A stretch of 64,000 nt of DNA from Aurantiochytrium sp. KH105 (Eukaryota; Sar; Bigyra; Thraustochytrida; Thraustochytriidae). The position numbers were made by a program, and so were the translations under genes. The stretch spans positions 124,001 through 188,000 of the forward strand of contig BGKB01000118.1 of assembly GCA_003116975.1 (NCBI GenBank), read 5' to 3'. The notes beneath the pieces were generated by a model, which worked only from the letters and a program-made list of their open reading frames with translations, made no database searches and was not told the origin of the DNA. Position 1 is the stretch's first letter, and each line of letters starts with the position of its first letter. This document shows positions 32,301-41,361 of the stretch, piece after piece.

Positions 32301-32389
32301 TGGTCTTGCACGGAAAGTTTCCACGCTATCGCGAATTTCTGCGGCACATGTTTCATGCTGATCGCTTGTTGGATGGGCCCTCGTCGTAG
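29348..32389 (+). CDS. Unknown 1013-aa protein, coiled-coil plus C-terminal helical domain
   Basis: Single exon from ATG 29348 (GCAGCCATGG). Residues about 1-250 are very basic/acidic with repeated Arg-Glu-Ala/Lys heptads, a long coiled coil. About 255-370 is a compact helical region. About 370-650 is low complexity with Ser/Asp/Lys/His runs and a basic RRRKTKRRGKKN patch (nuclear-localisation-like). About 650-820 looks folded again, around WMLCERMREDWLAADQEW and a LxVRVHLMRSGLQ strand. The last 160 residues are a helical domain (LFSKEQRTALAALFRIVD, LLVADLFDLFRTHES), ending PRYREFLRHMF. No family recognised. Its last 37 coding bases overlap the end of the convergent gene. Confidence 0.78.
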   Translation: MAGGSKLHRMAQERLRKLNAENRERQAVVTEESGSSIETTATKPKSESGPNEPKPKPKNNFAPGPLAKARALRMGGAKLTREELAALKREAVIREREKRRKQRLEQEANEQANLAAAKREAVRRESVRRESIRSTTQPSRPSSIATAPSTNVALQPPPIRKRRETLDAEEIKRYKDQATAREAERERLRKKASALEQEKERVRQEALNSYKQLALAREHEMQRRKDKARRLKRTESIESRLELEAAFAKATASRGGVFGVQEAERFVEEHSRYTLKPSLRKLGLRVVSWVTLEEHLASPKDSDIEKGSAGPGDVATVSRRSLERRVRDVLALCEASFCELERHSGFPGKVRPSDLSALHLSRDFQSAHPLPSISVSSDAPWSWKRYKSWIIKNVSEELPGAQDALRDVKVDVGIDRPHNQSHSLGDRETAKVRNGERTSHHGKQGDDSHSRETWKQGHPPRVSQRLQRSRDPATAHKSLAASSVSSTSTESSAASSPANIVAQTSHHKEDLRVLDAHIGKLESRLATFDGAAAHDPGSSEGSSISSPRHNSSCSSGSSGSSNESRECSSESEGEAVDVNRNRRRKTKRRGKKNSSRHPINRAEKESETSSVAATDSDKSDSGEDDDRIVFSGRCWMLCERMREDWLAADQEWERSREVCAEVEVTQVNEPFRLYVRVHLMRSGLQCTRRLGVAELAALTAQFAKHAEKQRVALSQSGHHVLAQGKRCRSLGPDAWTREELEAAIRAESSMRNWVEAGQMPRRNDLVRWVLLHCTVRISGDELDPEDGHVHLVLPGDEALLEDEAWGVAAENETRKSKTTRDDADADADAKPKASESRLSDVALDRLNRVDPDERSKLVSKARRKLDTLDAGVPEVLHWLEAESAKKLGKTYMQKILDPELSIKEVRSLFSKEQRTALAALFRIVDTESIHKEWTKRVKGLLVADLFDLFRTHESIGGEAGVVTADTFVGLLQDTLLMRTPTWALVVLHGKFPRYREFLRHMFHADRLLDGPSS
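32353..32389. other. Tail-to-tail coding overlap
   Basis: The plus-strand 1013-aa gene ends at TAG 32387-32389. The minus-strand PPR-like A gene ends at TGA 32353-32355. Thirty-seven bases therefore code on both strands. The overlapped sequence encodes the Asp/Glu-rich tail and final residues of one product and the Leu/Gly/Pro/Ser end of the other. Confidence 0.85.
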
Positions 32390-34821
32390 TCCTCCTCCTC
32401 CTCGTCGTCGTCGCCGCCGTCGCTGTCCCGTGCGGAAGTCGTCGAGCGATGAAATGGGACACCGCTGTGCTTGACATTGTGACGTGCAGCGTGCTTGAGA
32501 ACTTGCTGGTGCTCGTATTCGAGGCCACAGCGCTGTGCGTTCCAAAGAAGACGCTGAATCAAAGCTCGGGAGAGCACGATATCGAGATTGCGGCACATGG
32601 CGAGAATGTGGCCAATGCACTCCTTGACAATCTGTTCAGGAGCCCCGAGACCTGTAAAACCTTCGCCAATGTAGACATCGTCGCTAACGCCCAAAAAGAC
32701 GTGCGCAAAACATGTGAGTGTGTCCCCGCCAATTTCAACTCCGTTTGACTGCATTTCCGCCAACAGCTCGATGGCTAGCTCGCGATTGCCCGTGTAGAGG
32801 GCGTGAAAATGAAGGATAGCGTTAAAGATTTCCTTGTCGCGAACACCGTCGAAGTCCGACTCGATAAAGGCTTCGGCCTCCTTCCAGCGTCCCACGTTGA
32901 GCAGTGTGCGAAGCATGTTGATTCTGGCCTCGTGCCACGCTGCTTCGTCAAAGGGCTTGAACGCGCCATTGTACCGAGCCCTGCGCGGCGGGAACTCTCC
33001 ATTTTCCCTGGCCGCCTCCACGTCAGCCTTGAGGGCTCGATACCATTTGAGTCCCACCTCGTACGCCGCATCGCACTCGAGCGATCCGCCCGAAGTGTCG
33101 CCATTGTCGAGACCGTGCAGGGAAAAACGCGCACTGCGCTTGGCCTCCTGATTCGAAGTATTCTGTACGAGGTGGAGGAAAAGCGCCTTGATTTGCAATG
33201 GGTTAGTTTGACTCGCCTTGGGGTTAAGTTCACTCCAGCTTTCCAGGCGATGCAGGATCGGGATGCGGTTGCCATGGAAATCGCACAAGAGCTGGATGGT
33301 GGCAACGAACTCGCGATATTCGAGGCGGAGACCCGGGTGCGTGAGAATCACGTCGACAATCTGGCGCAGGCGATCGAGCATTTCTGGACGATAGTGGAGT
33401 GAATGCCGTGCGCGAGTGTATACGCGTAGGAGCACGACCAGGACACGATTCGGGATCTCGTGAAAGTTGTCATGTTCAGGAAGCGTGCTGGGTGACTGCT
33501 TGCGGGCCTTGGCTAGCACGGAGAGAAACTTGCTCGTGCTTGCACACTCGTCAAAGCTCTGGATGACATCGAGCTTGCTCAGACGGCCGAACTCGCTGGT
33601 GGGGTTGTAGTCCGCGATGGACCGGGCCGTGCTGATATATATGGCTTCCATGCGATGCGCAAAGTTGAGCGCGTGAATGTCGCGAGACTGATGCCTGCGA
33701 CGCCCGTTCGAGGGCAGTTCGGCGTGAGCTGCCTCCTCCTCGGGCCCCCACTCTGCTTCGAGACGCTCAACGATGCGCGATTTGAGGAAGGCGATGGAAC
33801 GCGTCGAGTCGCTCTTGCGGCGATCGAGACCGGTAAAGAGCGCGTCGATGACGTCAAGCGAGAGCGAGGACTTTGTTGTGTTGACGTAAAAGTTGATCAG
33901 ATCCATGGCTCTTGGCTTGTTACTGCGGCCCAAGAGGTGAAGCACGGGGATGAGAGTCTTGGTATTAGCTTCGATGGACTCGCCGGAGTACTTGGGCAGC
34001 GACGCGACAAAGTCGGCGTAATGTTCCCGAACTTTGGCGATGGCCCCCATGCGCACGAGCTCATGATCCTCGAGAGTCGGGAGAATGCGTGTGTCAAATG
34101 TCACGCCAGCATCCTGCTTCCACATATCTCTGACGACAGCAACGCGATCGTCCCAAGATGATCTATTGGCCACCTTCTCCCAGAGGTCATTTGTTGATTT
34201 TCCATCCGATGCCACAATAGCGGCAATTGCAGCGGTAAAGGTGCGCGCATGCTTGTCGGGACTCGCGAGTTTGTCAAAGACGATTTCCGGCTTGCTTTTG
34301 CCCGCATAATAGAGAACGAAGTCAAAGAGGTTCAGCGCTTGACGCGATAGCATGGGAATAGCCCTTACCTTTTCGCACGAAGCAAAGGCTTTCTCAATTT
34401 CCTGGAGATCGGAAGCCTCAGAGAGCGCGAGTGCCTGTCTGCGGGCATGGCCAATGTAAATATTAGCCCTTTGCCGTCTCGAAGTAGCTTTGTCGTTCAC
34501 GGAGCGCTCTGCCTGATCTAGCCAATCCACGACTTGCTCGCTCGCCTTTCCGCGCGGACAGGACTCGATAAACTCGATTTCCTCGCGGGTCGGGACATAC
34601 CAGGCCCATGGATACGTTCCCTTGAGCGATTTTAGATTCCAGATTGGGACATTTCGCACGTTGGGCGTCCTTGGCGCGTTGGGTCCGTTATTTTGATGTG
34701 CGTTCCCACGTCCGCGTCCGCGTCCTGCCTGGGTCGCAAGCAGCATTCTTTGCGCCCCCATTTCGGGCATCCTTTTCCAAAGGCTTGGCGCACGGGCTTG
34801 TGAGCCGCGAAGCAGCAGCAT
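32353..34821 (-). CDS. PPR-like mitochondrial protein A
   Basis: 822 aa from ATG 34821. The N-terminus (MLLLRGSQARAPSLWKRM) is basic, Ser/Leu-rich, and a plausible mitochondrial targeting peptide. The body is helical throughout, with PPR/TPR-like helix pairs, the clearest at about residues 655-690 (EIFNAILHFHALYTGNRELA ... EMQSNGVEIGG). PPR proteins bind organelle RNAs. The C-terminus is an acidic Asp/Glu run. It shares extended similarity with the 865-aa gene at 37778-40375: FTGLDRR/IDGLTRR, LFDFVLYY, VFLGVSDDVYIGE against CFLGEHDIFYLGQ, and the final IQRLLWNAQRCGL against LQRLAFACKRRGM. The stop overlaps the convergent gene by 37 bp. The longer upstream frame is leader sequence. Confidence 0.82.
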   Translation of the reverse strand: MLLLRGSQARAPSLWKRMPEMGAQRMLLATQAGRGRGRGNAHQNNGPNAPRTPNVRNVPIWNLKSLKGTYPWAWYVPTREEIEFIESCPRGKASEQVVDWLDQAERSVNDKATSRRQRANIYIGHARRQALALSEASDLQEIEKAFASCEKVRAIPMLSRQALNLFDFVLYYAGKSKPEIVFDKLASPDKHARTFTAAIAAIVASDGKSTNDLWEKVANRSSWDDRVAVVRDMWKQDAGVTFDTRILPTLEDHELVRMGAIAKVREHYADFVASLPKYSGESIEANTKTLIPVLHLLGRSNKPRAMDLINFYVNTTKSSLSLDVIDALFTGLDRRKSDSTRSIAFLKSRIVERLEAEWGPEEEAAHAELPSNGRRRHQSRDIHALNFAHRMEAIYISTARSIADYNPTSEFGRLSKLDVIQSFDECASTSKFLSVLAKARKQSPSTLPEHDNFHEIPNRVLVVLLRVYTRARHSLHYRPEMLDRLRQIVDVILTHPGLRLEYREFVATIQLLCDFHGNRIPILHRLESWSELNPKASQTNPLQIKALFLHLVQNTSNQEAKRSARFSLHGLDNGDTSGGSLECDAAYEVGLKWYRALKADVEAARENGEFPPRRARYNGAFKPFDEAAWHEARINMLRTLLNVGRWKEAEAFIESDFDGVRDKEIFNAILHFHALYTGNRELAIELLAEMQSNGVEIGGDTLTCFAHVFLGVSDDVYIGEGFTGLGAPEQIVKECIGHILAMCRNLDIVLSRALIQRLLWNAQRCGLEYEHQQVLKHAARHNVKHSGVPFHRSTTSARDSDGGDDDEEEEDYDEGPSNKRSA

Positions 34822-35581
34822 CTTGCTCGCTCGCTGTGCTTGCTTGCTTGCTTGCTTGCTTGCGCCGCAAGATGCAAGACGCAAGACGCGCCGAGGCCTC
34901 CCTGCTTGGGTCACGGCGCCTTGCGCGCGCCGGCTGCGGCCCAAGATTGTTTGTTGCCCCGTAGGCTTCCGCTTTTGTACAGCTCGCGGTCGAGCGCCCT
35001 GTTCTTTGCGGCAGCGAAAGACTCCCCGAAAGCCCCCCTGCGTTTCGCCAGACTTGGGCGAGGGAGGGGGGCACGGTGCGAGGCGGATGGGCACCAATTG
35101 GTGCGATAGGTGCAGGCAAAAGGACCAGCTTGCTTCCCTGCACGCTCGCTCGTCCGGGAAGAAGAAAAGTACAAAGGCCCAAAACAACGTAGGTATGTGT
35201 AAGGCTGAGCTTTAGTTTTATTAGGCAGCTCGCTCGCTCGCTCGCTCGCTCAAAAGGCAATGTTCTGTGTGTGTTTGTCCGAGAGCGGGCGTTGCAAAGA
35301 TCGGAGATTTGCGACGCGGAAGAAGGGTTCGTGCCTGTCTGCGATGCTCTGCCACAGTATCTCAGAATGGGACGGACCTGCCAATTGTCACCAGGGTTGG
35401 AAATAGCCAAAAAGGACGTCAGTATACGATAGTATTTGAGGGGCGTGTCAGGGATGACGCTTATCATTTGCATTCCAGCAATTGAAAATTTAATTAATCC
35501 GACTCGTCAGGCGCCCAGCCGGACGGTTAGCCCGCCAGCTACCCAACTTTTACTCCATCATGATATTTTCTAGTAGTGAAT
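34822..35581. other. Spacer with CTTG and CTCG microsatellites
   Basis: 760 bp between the start of PPR-like A and the stop of the ataxin-10 gene, both on the minus strand. (GCTT)n lies at about 34842-34863 and (CTCG)n at about 35228-35250. No gene. Confidence 0.55.
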
Positions 35582-37195
35582 CTATGAGACCTTGTTAGGC
35601 ACGACCTTGGGCTTGCCACTCTCATCGAGCTCGACCCGAAGACCGGCTTTGTCAAGCACAGATGTCTGCACGGTGCCCTGCACACGGAGCTCAGCAATGA
35701 CGCGCTGATTTTCTTCATTGCCCTCGCACAGATTGCGGATCGCGACAATGCCCCATTCGCGCAAGAAGGGACTGCGCTCATCGACGTTGCACTGATTGAG
35801 CACGATAAAGAGACCATTCTCAAATTCTCGCACCGCGTCTTGATTGGACGGACGGCGAAAACATGCATTGGCCACGACACGAAGAAGGTCAACGCGGACA
35901 CCAAAGTCCACGAGTTCTTTGTTAATAGCAGCAGTCTCGAGTTCTCCCAAGACAGTGTGCAAGAGTTGGCGCTTGGTTGGCGACCGCGCGAAGACGCGAT
36001 CATCTTGCGCATATGAACCAAGAGCACGGAGCGCAAGCTGTTCAGCGCGCGATCGTTCTAGCGCAGGCTGACGAGCCTGTACCCTTTCTGCATAAAATTC
36101 GGCCAAGGCATCGAAACTAAGCTCCATGCCAGCAGCGTCTGCCTGAGCGCGTTCGTCCTCTGCAACGTTTTCCTCCTCAAGGCGATGGCCCAGCCAAAGA
36201 GATGTGAGCACGGGCACAAGCTTTTCCGTCTGCTCGGCATCGCGAACGCGTTGAAAGAGACTCTCGCCCTGTCCTGCGTTGATGAGCTCACCAAAGAGCC
36301 ACACGAGGTTGGCATGTAGGTCCGCCGCGACAGGGTCTGAAGGCATTGCAGCAGCGCTTTCCTCGGCTGGGGCTTGCGTTTGGCCTGGATCGTTGCTAGC
36401 TTGAGCATCAGCCTCTGTATGGGTATGATCGCCGATTGCCGTCATTGCTAAGACGGCGCTGTGCAAGAGAAGCACTGAGACTGTCTCATTGGCTACGAGA
36501 AGTGGAGCACGTTTCTCGCGATCAGCGAGAACTAGACCGTACAGAAGGCCGACTAGATTACGGAGTAGACCAACGTCGGTATGGACGATGGCAAGACGAA
36601 AGACATTGACAATCTGGTCAATAAAGGTGTTGCTGGCATCGCTCGGCCAAAGTTTGGAGGCGTGATCCGGGGCGCCAACACAGAGATTGGCGAGGGCCTG
36701 CACGAGAACCCGGCCAAGCACAAGCACAGCCTCGCGCCATGGCCCAAAGGGACTGCTGTCGTGCAGACGCGGAAGCGCACGAAGCGCCTGCAAAAGGTCC
36801 TGCGCCAATTTGTCGAAGAGCACCTTTTGCGCACGTGGGTCGACGCAAAGGTTGCGCACGGCCCTTGCGCACTCGGTCAGCGCCGCGACTACCTCGGCGT
36901 CGGGCGTGCCTTCGGCCCATGCCAGCAGGTCTGCGTCCATTTCCTCGCCGCAGCTCCTCCGCACGCGTGCGCACAGGGAGCGCACGCCGCCTGCAAAGGT
37001 CGTGGCCAGGAACCCGGCGCCGTCACCGTCGCTGTCCATGTCCACCCATGTCGCCGCCACAGAGGCGAGGTCTGCGGGCCCGGAGCCCGCACCCGCGCCG
37101 CCCAGGAGCGCCGACTGCCGCAGTGCCGCGGCCGCGGCCGCAGGGCCCTGGTCAAAGGCCGCGCGCAAGGTCTCCTCAGACATCGTGCTGGCCAT
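35582..37195 (-). CDS. Ataxin-10 homologue
   Basis: 537 aa, all-helical armadillo-type protein. The C-terminal 100 residues carry the ataxin-10 domain: VRVDLLRVVANACFRRPSNQD, LFIVLNQCNVDERSPFLREW and AIRNLCEGNEENQRVIAELR, the family's best conserved stretch. Ataxin-10/CTR86 proteins act in cytokinesis and neuronal maintenance in other eukaryotes, by mechanisms that are not settled. Residues about 100-330 are further ARM/HEAT-like helices, with an acidic, Ala/Pro/Gln-rich insertion near 265-285. The start chosen is the first ATG (37195, product begins MASTMSEET); ATG 37183 is an alternative. The family is usually 470-590 aa, so length fits. Both flanking genes are PPR-like paralogues. Confidence 0.9.
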   Translation of the reverse strand: MASTMSEETLRAAFDQGPAAAAAALRQSALLGGAGAGSGPADLASVAATWVDMDSDGDGAGFLATTFAGGVRSLCARVRRSCGEEMDADLLAWAEGTPDAEVVAALTECARAVRNLCVDPRAQKVLFDKLAQDLLQALRALPRLHDSSPFGPWREAVLVLGRVLVQALANLCVGAPDHASKLWPSDASNTFIDQIVNVFRLAIVHTDVGLLRNLVGLLYGLVLADREKRAPLLVANETVSVLLLHSAVLAMTAIGDHTHTEADAQASNDPGQTQAPAEESAAAMPSDPVAADLHANLVWLFGELINAGQGESLFQRVRDAEQTEKLVPVLTSLWLGHRLEEENVAEDERAQADAAGMELSFDALAEFYAERVQARQPALERSRAEQLALRALGSYAQDDRVFARSPTKRQLLHTVLGELETAAINKELVDFGVRVDLLRVVANACFRRPSNQDAVREFENGLFIVLNQCNVDERSPFLREWGIVAIRNLCEGNEENQRVIAELRVQGTVQTSVLDKAGLRVELDESGKPKVVPNKVS

Positions 37196-37777
37196 CAAAC
37201 AAGAAGTAGTTCTGCAACAGAGTGATGCAGCGAGATTGATGTGAATGGTTAAGCAATGGCGTTGCCACCCCCCAGCTCGGTGAACTTTGACCCATCATTG
37301 GTCGCCAAGATGACATCATGCTTAACAACTTCACGGATTAGGTCAGGAAGACCAACGTTATGAAGCGGGCAAGGGCCTCGACAACTTTAGGTGAGAACCA
37401 GACAATTATTAAGATCAAAGTCATTCCAGCAATGTTTGCAGATTGAAACGCAAAATCGCAAAGTTTGGCGCGAAGTGTCCGGACACTTATGTTAGACCCT
37501 ACGTCTTTCTGTGAGATGACTTTTCGAATTGTGAGAAAAGATCGAGAAAAAGCAACGAGGGAAGCGTTTGCACAAGACGAAAGAAAAAGGAAAAGGAAAA
37601 ATGAAGAAGGGAAGATTGTGTGGCAATAAAGTCGTTGTAGTAGTAGTAGTTCGGACAGATGACGCATACACACGAGTGTGTGGGCCGCCCATTCCCACCC
37701 ACTGAGTAAAACAAGGAGACGAGGACAATGACGTTGCGATTCCTTGTCAGTCACGAGGGACACATAAAGACCAATGT
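37196..37777. other. Spacer between ataxin-10 and PPR-like B
   Basis: 582 bp, relatively AT-rich, with a (TAG)n-like run near 37638. A hydrophobic open frame on the minus strand (37338-37763) has no good start context or composition and is not called. Confidence 0.5.
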
Positions 37778-40375
37778 CTAGAGATTGGGCTCATCGTCGC
37801 CGTCGCCGCTGGCGTTCTGTCGTAGCCTGGAAAAATTGTCGTAGTATCGGACGCCAAAGCGTTTGGCCAAGTCTCGCAGAGACTCTTGAGGAGCACGCAT
37901 TCCGCGGCGCTTGCAAGCAAAGGCAAGCCTTTGCAAAAGCTGCTGGCTTGGCGCGACCTCAGTGCGCAAGCACAACTCGTGAAGAGTCGTGATAGCTTGT
38001 TCGACGAGATCAGCAGGAGGTCCAGACTCGTCGCCGTCCTGTCCCAAATAGAAAATGTCGTGCTCTCCCAAAAAGCACGAGATATACTTGGTGAGTGTCC
38101 ACTCCGTGATGGGCACCTTTTGCTTGATCATTCGCTCAATAATCATGCTGGCGGCGGCCCTATCGCCTGTAAAGCGCGAGTGATAGATGAGGAAGGACTG
38201 AAAGAGACGCGGCTCGGTCCAAATACTCGAGGGAGCGTCCTTGATGAGGCTAGCGGCGGCGTCCCAGGAACCAACGAGATGGAGCAGCTCAATCTGCGCA
38301 AGGCGGACGTTCGTGAGGTAGCTATCACGGCTGTGATCCGTAAAGTAGGCACTGTTGGACGGATCGTCACCAGCGGCAACGGCCGATGCGACGATCGTGG
38401 TGCTGTAATCGACAATGTTCTGGATGTCGTACTCGAGTGCCGTGAGACCCGCCACGCCGTTCTTCATCCTGCTAAGATTAAGCTGGATCCCGAGATTCAC
38501 GGCGCAAGACTTGCAAAAGTCCAGCGCCGCCAAGAGGAGGTCCGGGTCCGAGGCATCGATGTGGGGATTTCGTTGGATCCAAGGGAGAACCTCGGGAGCA
38601 AGATACACGACAGGGCCAACGTTCGTGGCAAAGCTCTGCAACAGCGTGGTTGCTTCCTCGGTGTTGATGTTGAAGGTGTCGTCTGTAAGAATCGCGGCGG
38701 CAGCAGTCTTGTAGGTTATCCTGGGCAAGTTGCGGAGGGCCTTATTGGGCTGAATCTTGCCAAAGGCGCGGACCACCTTGGCCAGCAATGAAGGGGTGTA
38801 GTTTCGTGTGACAGCCGAGCCTTCATCCTCGAGACTCGGTGAGCCTTCGGCGCCGCCCTCGGCGCTGGGTTCGCTTTCCTTGCCAGCACTCGTCTCTGCA
38901 TCCCCTGCGTCGTTGCCAAAGAATTCCTGGACATCAAAGTCTATGTCCTCTTGACCCCACTGGCTCGTTTCCGGGATTTCCTCTTTTTGCGTTGCCGCTG
39001 CGTCAGCATTTGCATACAATGAGGGAAAGGCAGCCTTTCCAGGATTGTCCAGCAAGTAGCGCTGAAGATTTTTGTTCGCGCCGATCGCCCTGTGCAGGTC
39101 CAGAATGGCCTCGGCACGTCTCGGCGCGACAGCCGCGAGGCTGCCGCCGGCCGCGGGCCAGTCGTAGAGCATATCAGCGGTGCGCTCGAACTGAGCGACG
39201 ATAGACTTCGTGTAGTAATCAGGCTGGTCCTTGAACGAGTCGCTACCGAGAAGGTCTACGACGTAGCGGCCGCGCATCATTGCCTGGTCCTGAGAGAAAA
39301 AGTGGCGGCGCGTGAGACCATCAATCAAAGCTTTGACCACGGCCACATGGGTCGAACCTTTCATAACTGTCTTGTGGAAGTCGATCATGTCGGTCACATT
39401 GGCAGACCCCTTGTTGAAAAGGAGGCGAAATACGGGAATCCAGTGATTCGGAGGGGGTCCTTGCGTGGCGTACTTGGCGAGGGCCGGGTGCTCGGGCCCG
39501 ATCTCCTGAAGTAGCTGGAAGAGGTCGGTGAGGAGCTTAATTCTCCGCGTGATGCTGCGCGTTTGAGCCCATCGCTTGGGACGCCAGCCCCAGAATGTCT
39601 CTTCGGAAATCTCATAGCTGGGCTTGGAATCGAGGCCAGATCGGGAGGCACGTTCTTCGGCCAAGCAAATGCCCTTGATGGCTTCGTCGAAGATACCTGG
39701 AGAAACATTGCAATCGTTCGCAACACGCCAGCGAATCCAATCCATGGCAACATCCGGATTTTGAACAGCAGCAGTGCGCAAAACCGAATCATAGGTTTGA
39801 CGGTCCTTGCTGCTGGCGTCGGGATTGCAGCTGTGGTAGCGAGCAAGAGCTCCAAGAAGTCTCTTTTCTGACTGAGGTGTGTAAAACTTGCGAATCTCGC
39901 ACTGCTGCCGGATTGCAGTGACACGTGATTTGTAGTTATGAACTGCGACGTTGTCGAGTCCGCCGAGGCCGCTGACGAATTCGCGCCAGTCGCGGTCGAC
40001 GGCGGCCACGCCCTTTGCTCGCTTTGGGTTCACGTTGTTCTGGTGCCTAAAGCGCAGAAAGTTTTGGTTTGTCGAACTTGCGCGCTGGCGGGCGCGTTCC
40101 TGGCGTGCCGCCCGAGCTTCGTCGGACATGTGATCAGGCTTCCTGCCTGGTGGAGGGACCACATTTACGTTTGTGTTGAATTCCTGGTCCTTGCTCGCAT
40201 CGCCTGCCGAGGATGACCTTGAGGAGGAGCTGCTGCTCCTCTTGGCAACGGAACCAGCGGCGGCCGCCCTCGCCATTGCGAGCACGCCGCTCGCGAGGTG
40301 CGGCGGGCCTGCCAGCGTGCGCCGCTGCTTCAGGAGCGCCGCTGCGTCCGGCGACATCCGGAGCGTTGCGCGCAT
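37778..40375 (-). CDS. PPR-like mitochondrial protein B
   Basis: 865 aa from ATG 40375. The N-terminal 50 residues are Arg/Ala/Ser-rich with few acids, a likely mitochondrial targeting sequence. The protein is helical with PPR-like pairs in the last 150 residues, the clearest at about 724-760 (RLFQSFLIYHSRFTGDRAAA ... RMIKQKVPITEW). A poorly conserved acidic insert (about 480-550, SAGKESEPSAEGGAEG) splits the body. It is collinear with PPR-like A (32353-34821) over the middle and C-terminal parts, including the CFLGEHDIFYLGQDGDES region, but lacks A's acidic tail. The pair are separated by the ataxin-10 gene. Probable organelle RNA metabolism or mitoribosome role, by inference. Confidence 0.83.
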   Translation of the reverse strand: MRATLRMSPDAAALLKQRRTLAGPPHLASGVLAMARAAAAGSVAKRSSSSSSRSSSAGDASKDQEFNTNVNVVPPPGRKPDHMSDEARAARQERARQRASSTNQNFLRFRHQNNVNPKRAKGVAAVDRDWREFVSGLGGLDNVAVHNYKSRVTAIRQQCEIRKFYTPQSEKRLLGALARYHSCNPDASSKDRQTYDSVLRTAAVQNPDVAMDWIRWRVANDCNVSPGIFDEAIKGICLAEERASRSGLDSKPSYEISEETFWGWRPKRWAQTRSITRRIKLLTDLFQLLQEIGPEHPALAKYATQGPPPNHWIPVFRLLFNKGSANVTDMIDFHKTVMKGSTHVAVVKALIDGLTRRHFFSQDQAMMRGRYVVDLLGSDSFKDQPDYYTKSIVAQFERTADMLYDWPAAGGSLAAVAPRRAEAILDLHRAIGANKNLQRYLLDNPGKAAFPSLYANADAAATQKEEIPETSQWGQEDIDFDVQEFFGNDAGDAETSAGKESEPSAEGGAEGSPSLEDEGSAVTRNYTPSLLAKVVRAFGKIQPNKALRNLPRITYKTAAAAILTDDTFNINTEEATTLLQSFATNVGPVVYLAPEVLPWIQRNPHIDASDPDLLLAALDFCKSCAVNLGIQLNLSRMKNGVAGLTALEYDIQNIVDYSTTIVASAVAAGDDPSNSAYFTDHSRDSYLTNVRLAQIELLHLVGSWDAAASLIKDAPSSIWTEPRLFQSFLIYHSRFTGDRAAASMIIERMIKQKVPITEWTLTKYISCFLGEHDIFYLGQDGDESGPPADLVEQAITTLHELCLRTEVAPSQQLLQRLAFACKRRGMRAPQESLRDLAKRFGVRYYDNFSRLRQNASGDGDDEPNL

Positions 40376-41361
40376 CTTCTCTTGCTGCTAGTATGCTATC
40401 TTCCCCAGCGCCAGCTGTAGCCGCGCGACTTGCGCGCGCCGCCTCGGCCAGCCTCACCTCGCCTCGCCTGAGATGCTGCGCGTCTCGCTCGCCCGCGCAG
40501 ACCGCGTGCTCGTGCCTGTCTCCGATCGAGATCTGTGCGCAGGCGCGCCGCTCGCAGCCACTCCCTCTTTGGGTTGCGCACCTTCCACAGTTTCCACGCA
40601 TTCCAAACGTGCTGTCGTCCCCTCTCGCAGGCATCAGATCTGGCAGACAGAGAGTGCAAGATTGGATCACAAGCTTCAGCCTGCAGCTGCTGCGCTGCTG
40701 CGAGTGGTGCATCGGAGCCGCCAGGATCTCGTCCAAGCATCTCTCCTTGCCCATTCTTCGGCCGCTCTGCTGCCACTGCTGCTCGAAGAAATCCATTTGC
40801 GTCAGCAAAAGGGAAAGGGCTGTCTCCAGCCTGAGCAAGTCTTAAGGTATAGTGGGTCGCACTCTCTGGTAGGCCAGGCAGTAGCAGTAGTAGCTGAATC
40901 TGGTTGCGCAGGATCGGAAAGCTCCAGACGCGCCAGAGCCTCCAGAGATTCCATAGGCTCCCGCTCACAACCTCACAGTTCCTGCGGCGCACGAGCTCGA
41001 GCTCGAGCTCGAGCGCGACGTCGAGCGCGCGTACGCGGCGGCGCAGGCGCGCGGCGGGAGCGCGGCGGCGAGCGAGGGAGAGAGTCGCGCGGAGAGAGGG
41101 AGCGTTGGGCGGCGCGGCTGGGCCCCGCGCGCCCCTGCTGCAGCTGGCCTTGAACGCGCGAAGCAGAGCGCGGGTTCGCCGGGACGCGAGAGCTTCGGCG
41201 TCGAGGGCAAAAACGCAACAAGAAAGCGCCAACGCGAAGGCGAGGCAGCGGGCTCGCACGAACGAAGGCGCGAGGGCAAGCAAACACGCAAGAAGTCGCA
41301 GCCGTCGTCGACCCGAAGCGAGGACGAGAGCAGCAGCAGCAGCAGCAGTGGCGGCGAAAAG
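40376..41361. other. Divergent promoter region, PPR-like B / 354-aa gene
   Basis: 986 bp, strongly GC-rich at 40970-41320 (CGAGCTCGAGCT run at about 40988-41013; CAG run at about 41330-41350). Open frames on both strands are Arg/Ala/Ser-rich and overlapping, typical of composition. No gene. Confidence 0.55.

Noticed and set aside
37338-37763. Hydrophobic 141-codon minus-strand frame
   Set aside because: Starts without good context in an AT-rich spacer and has no conserved feature.
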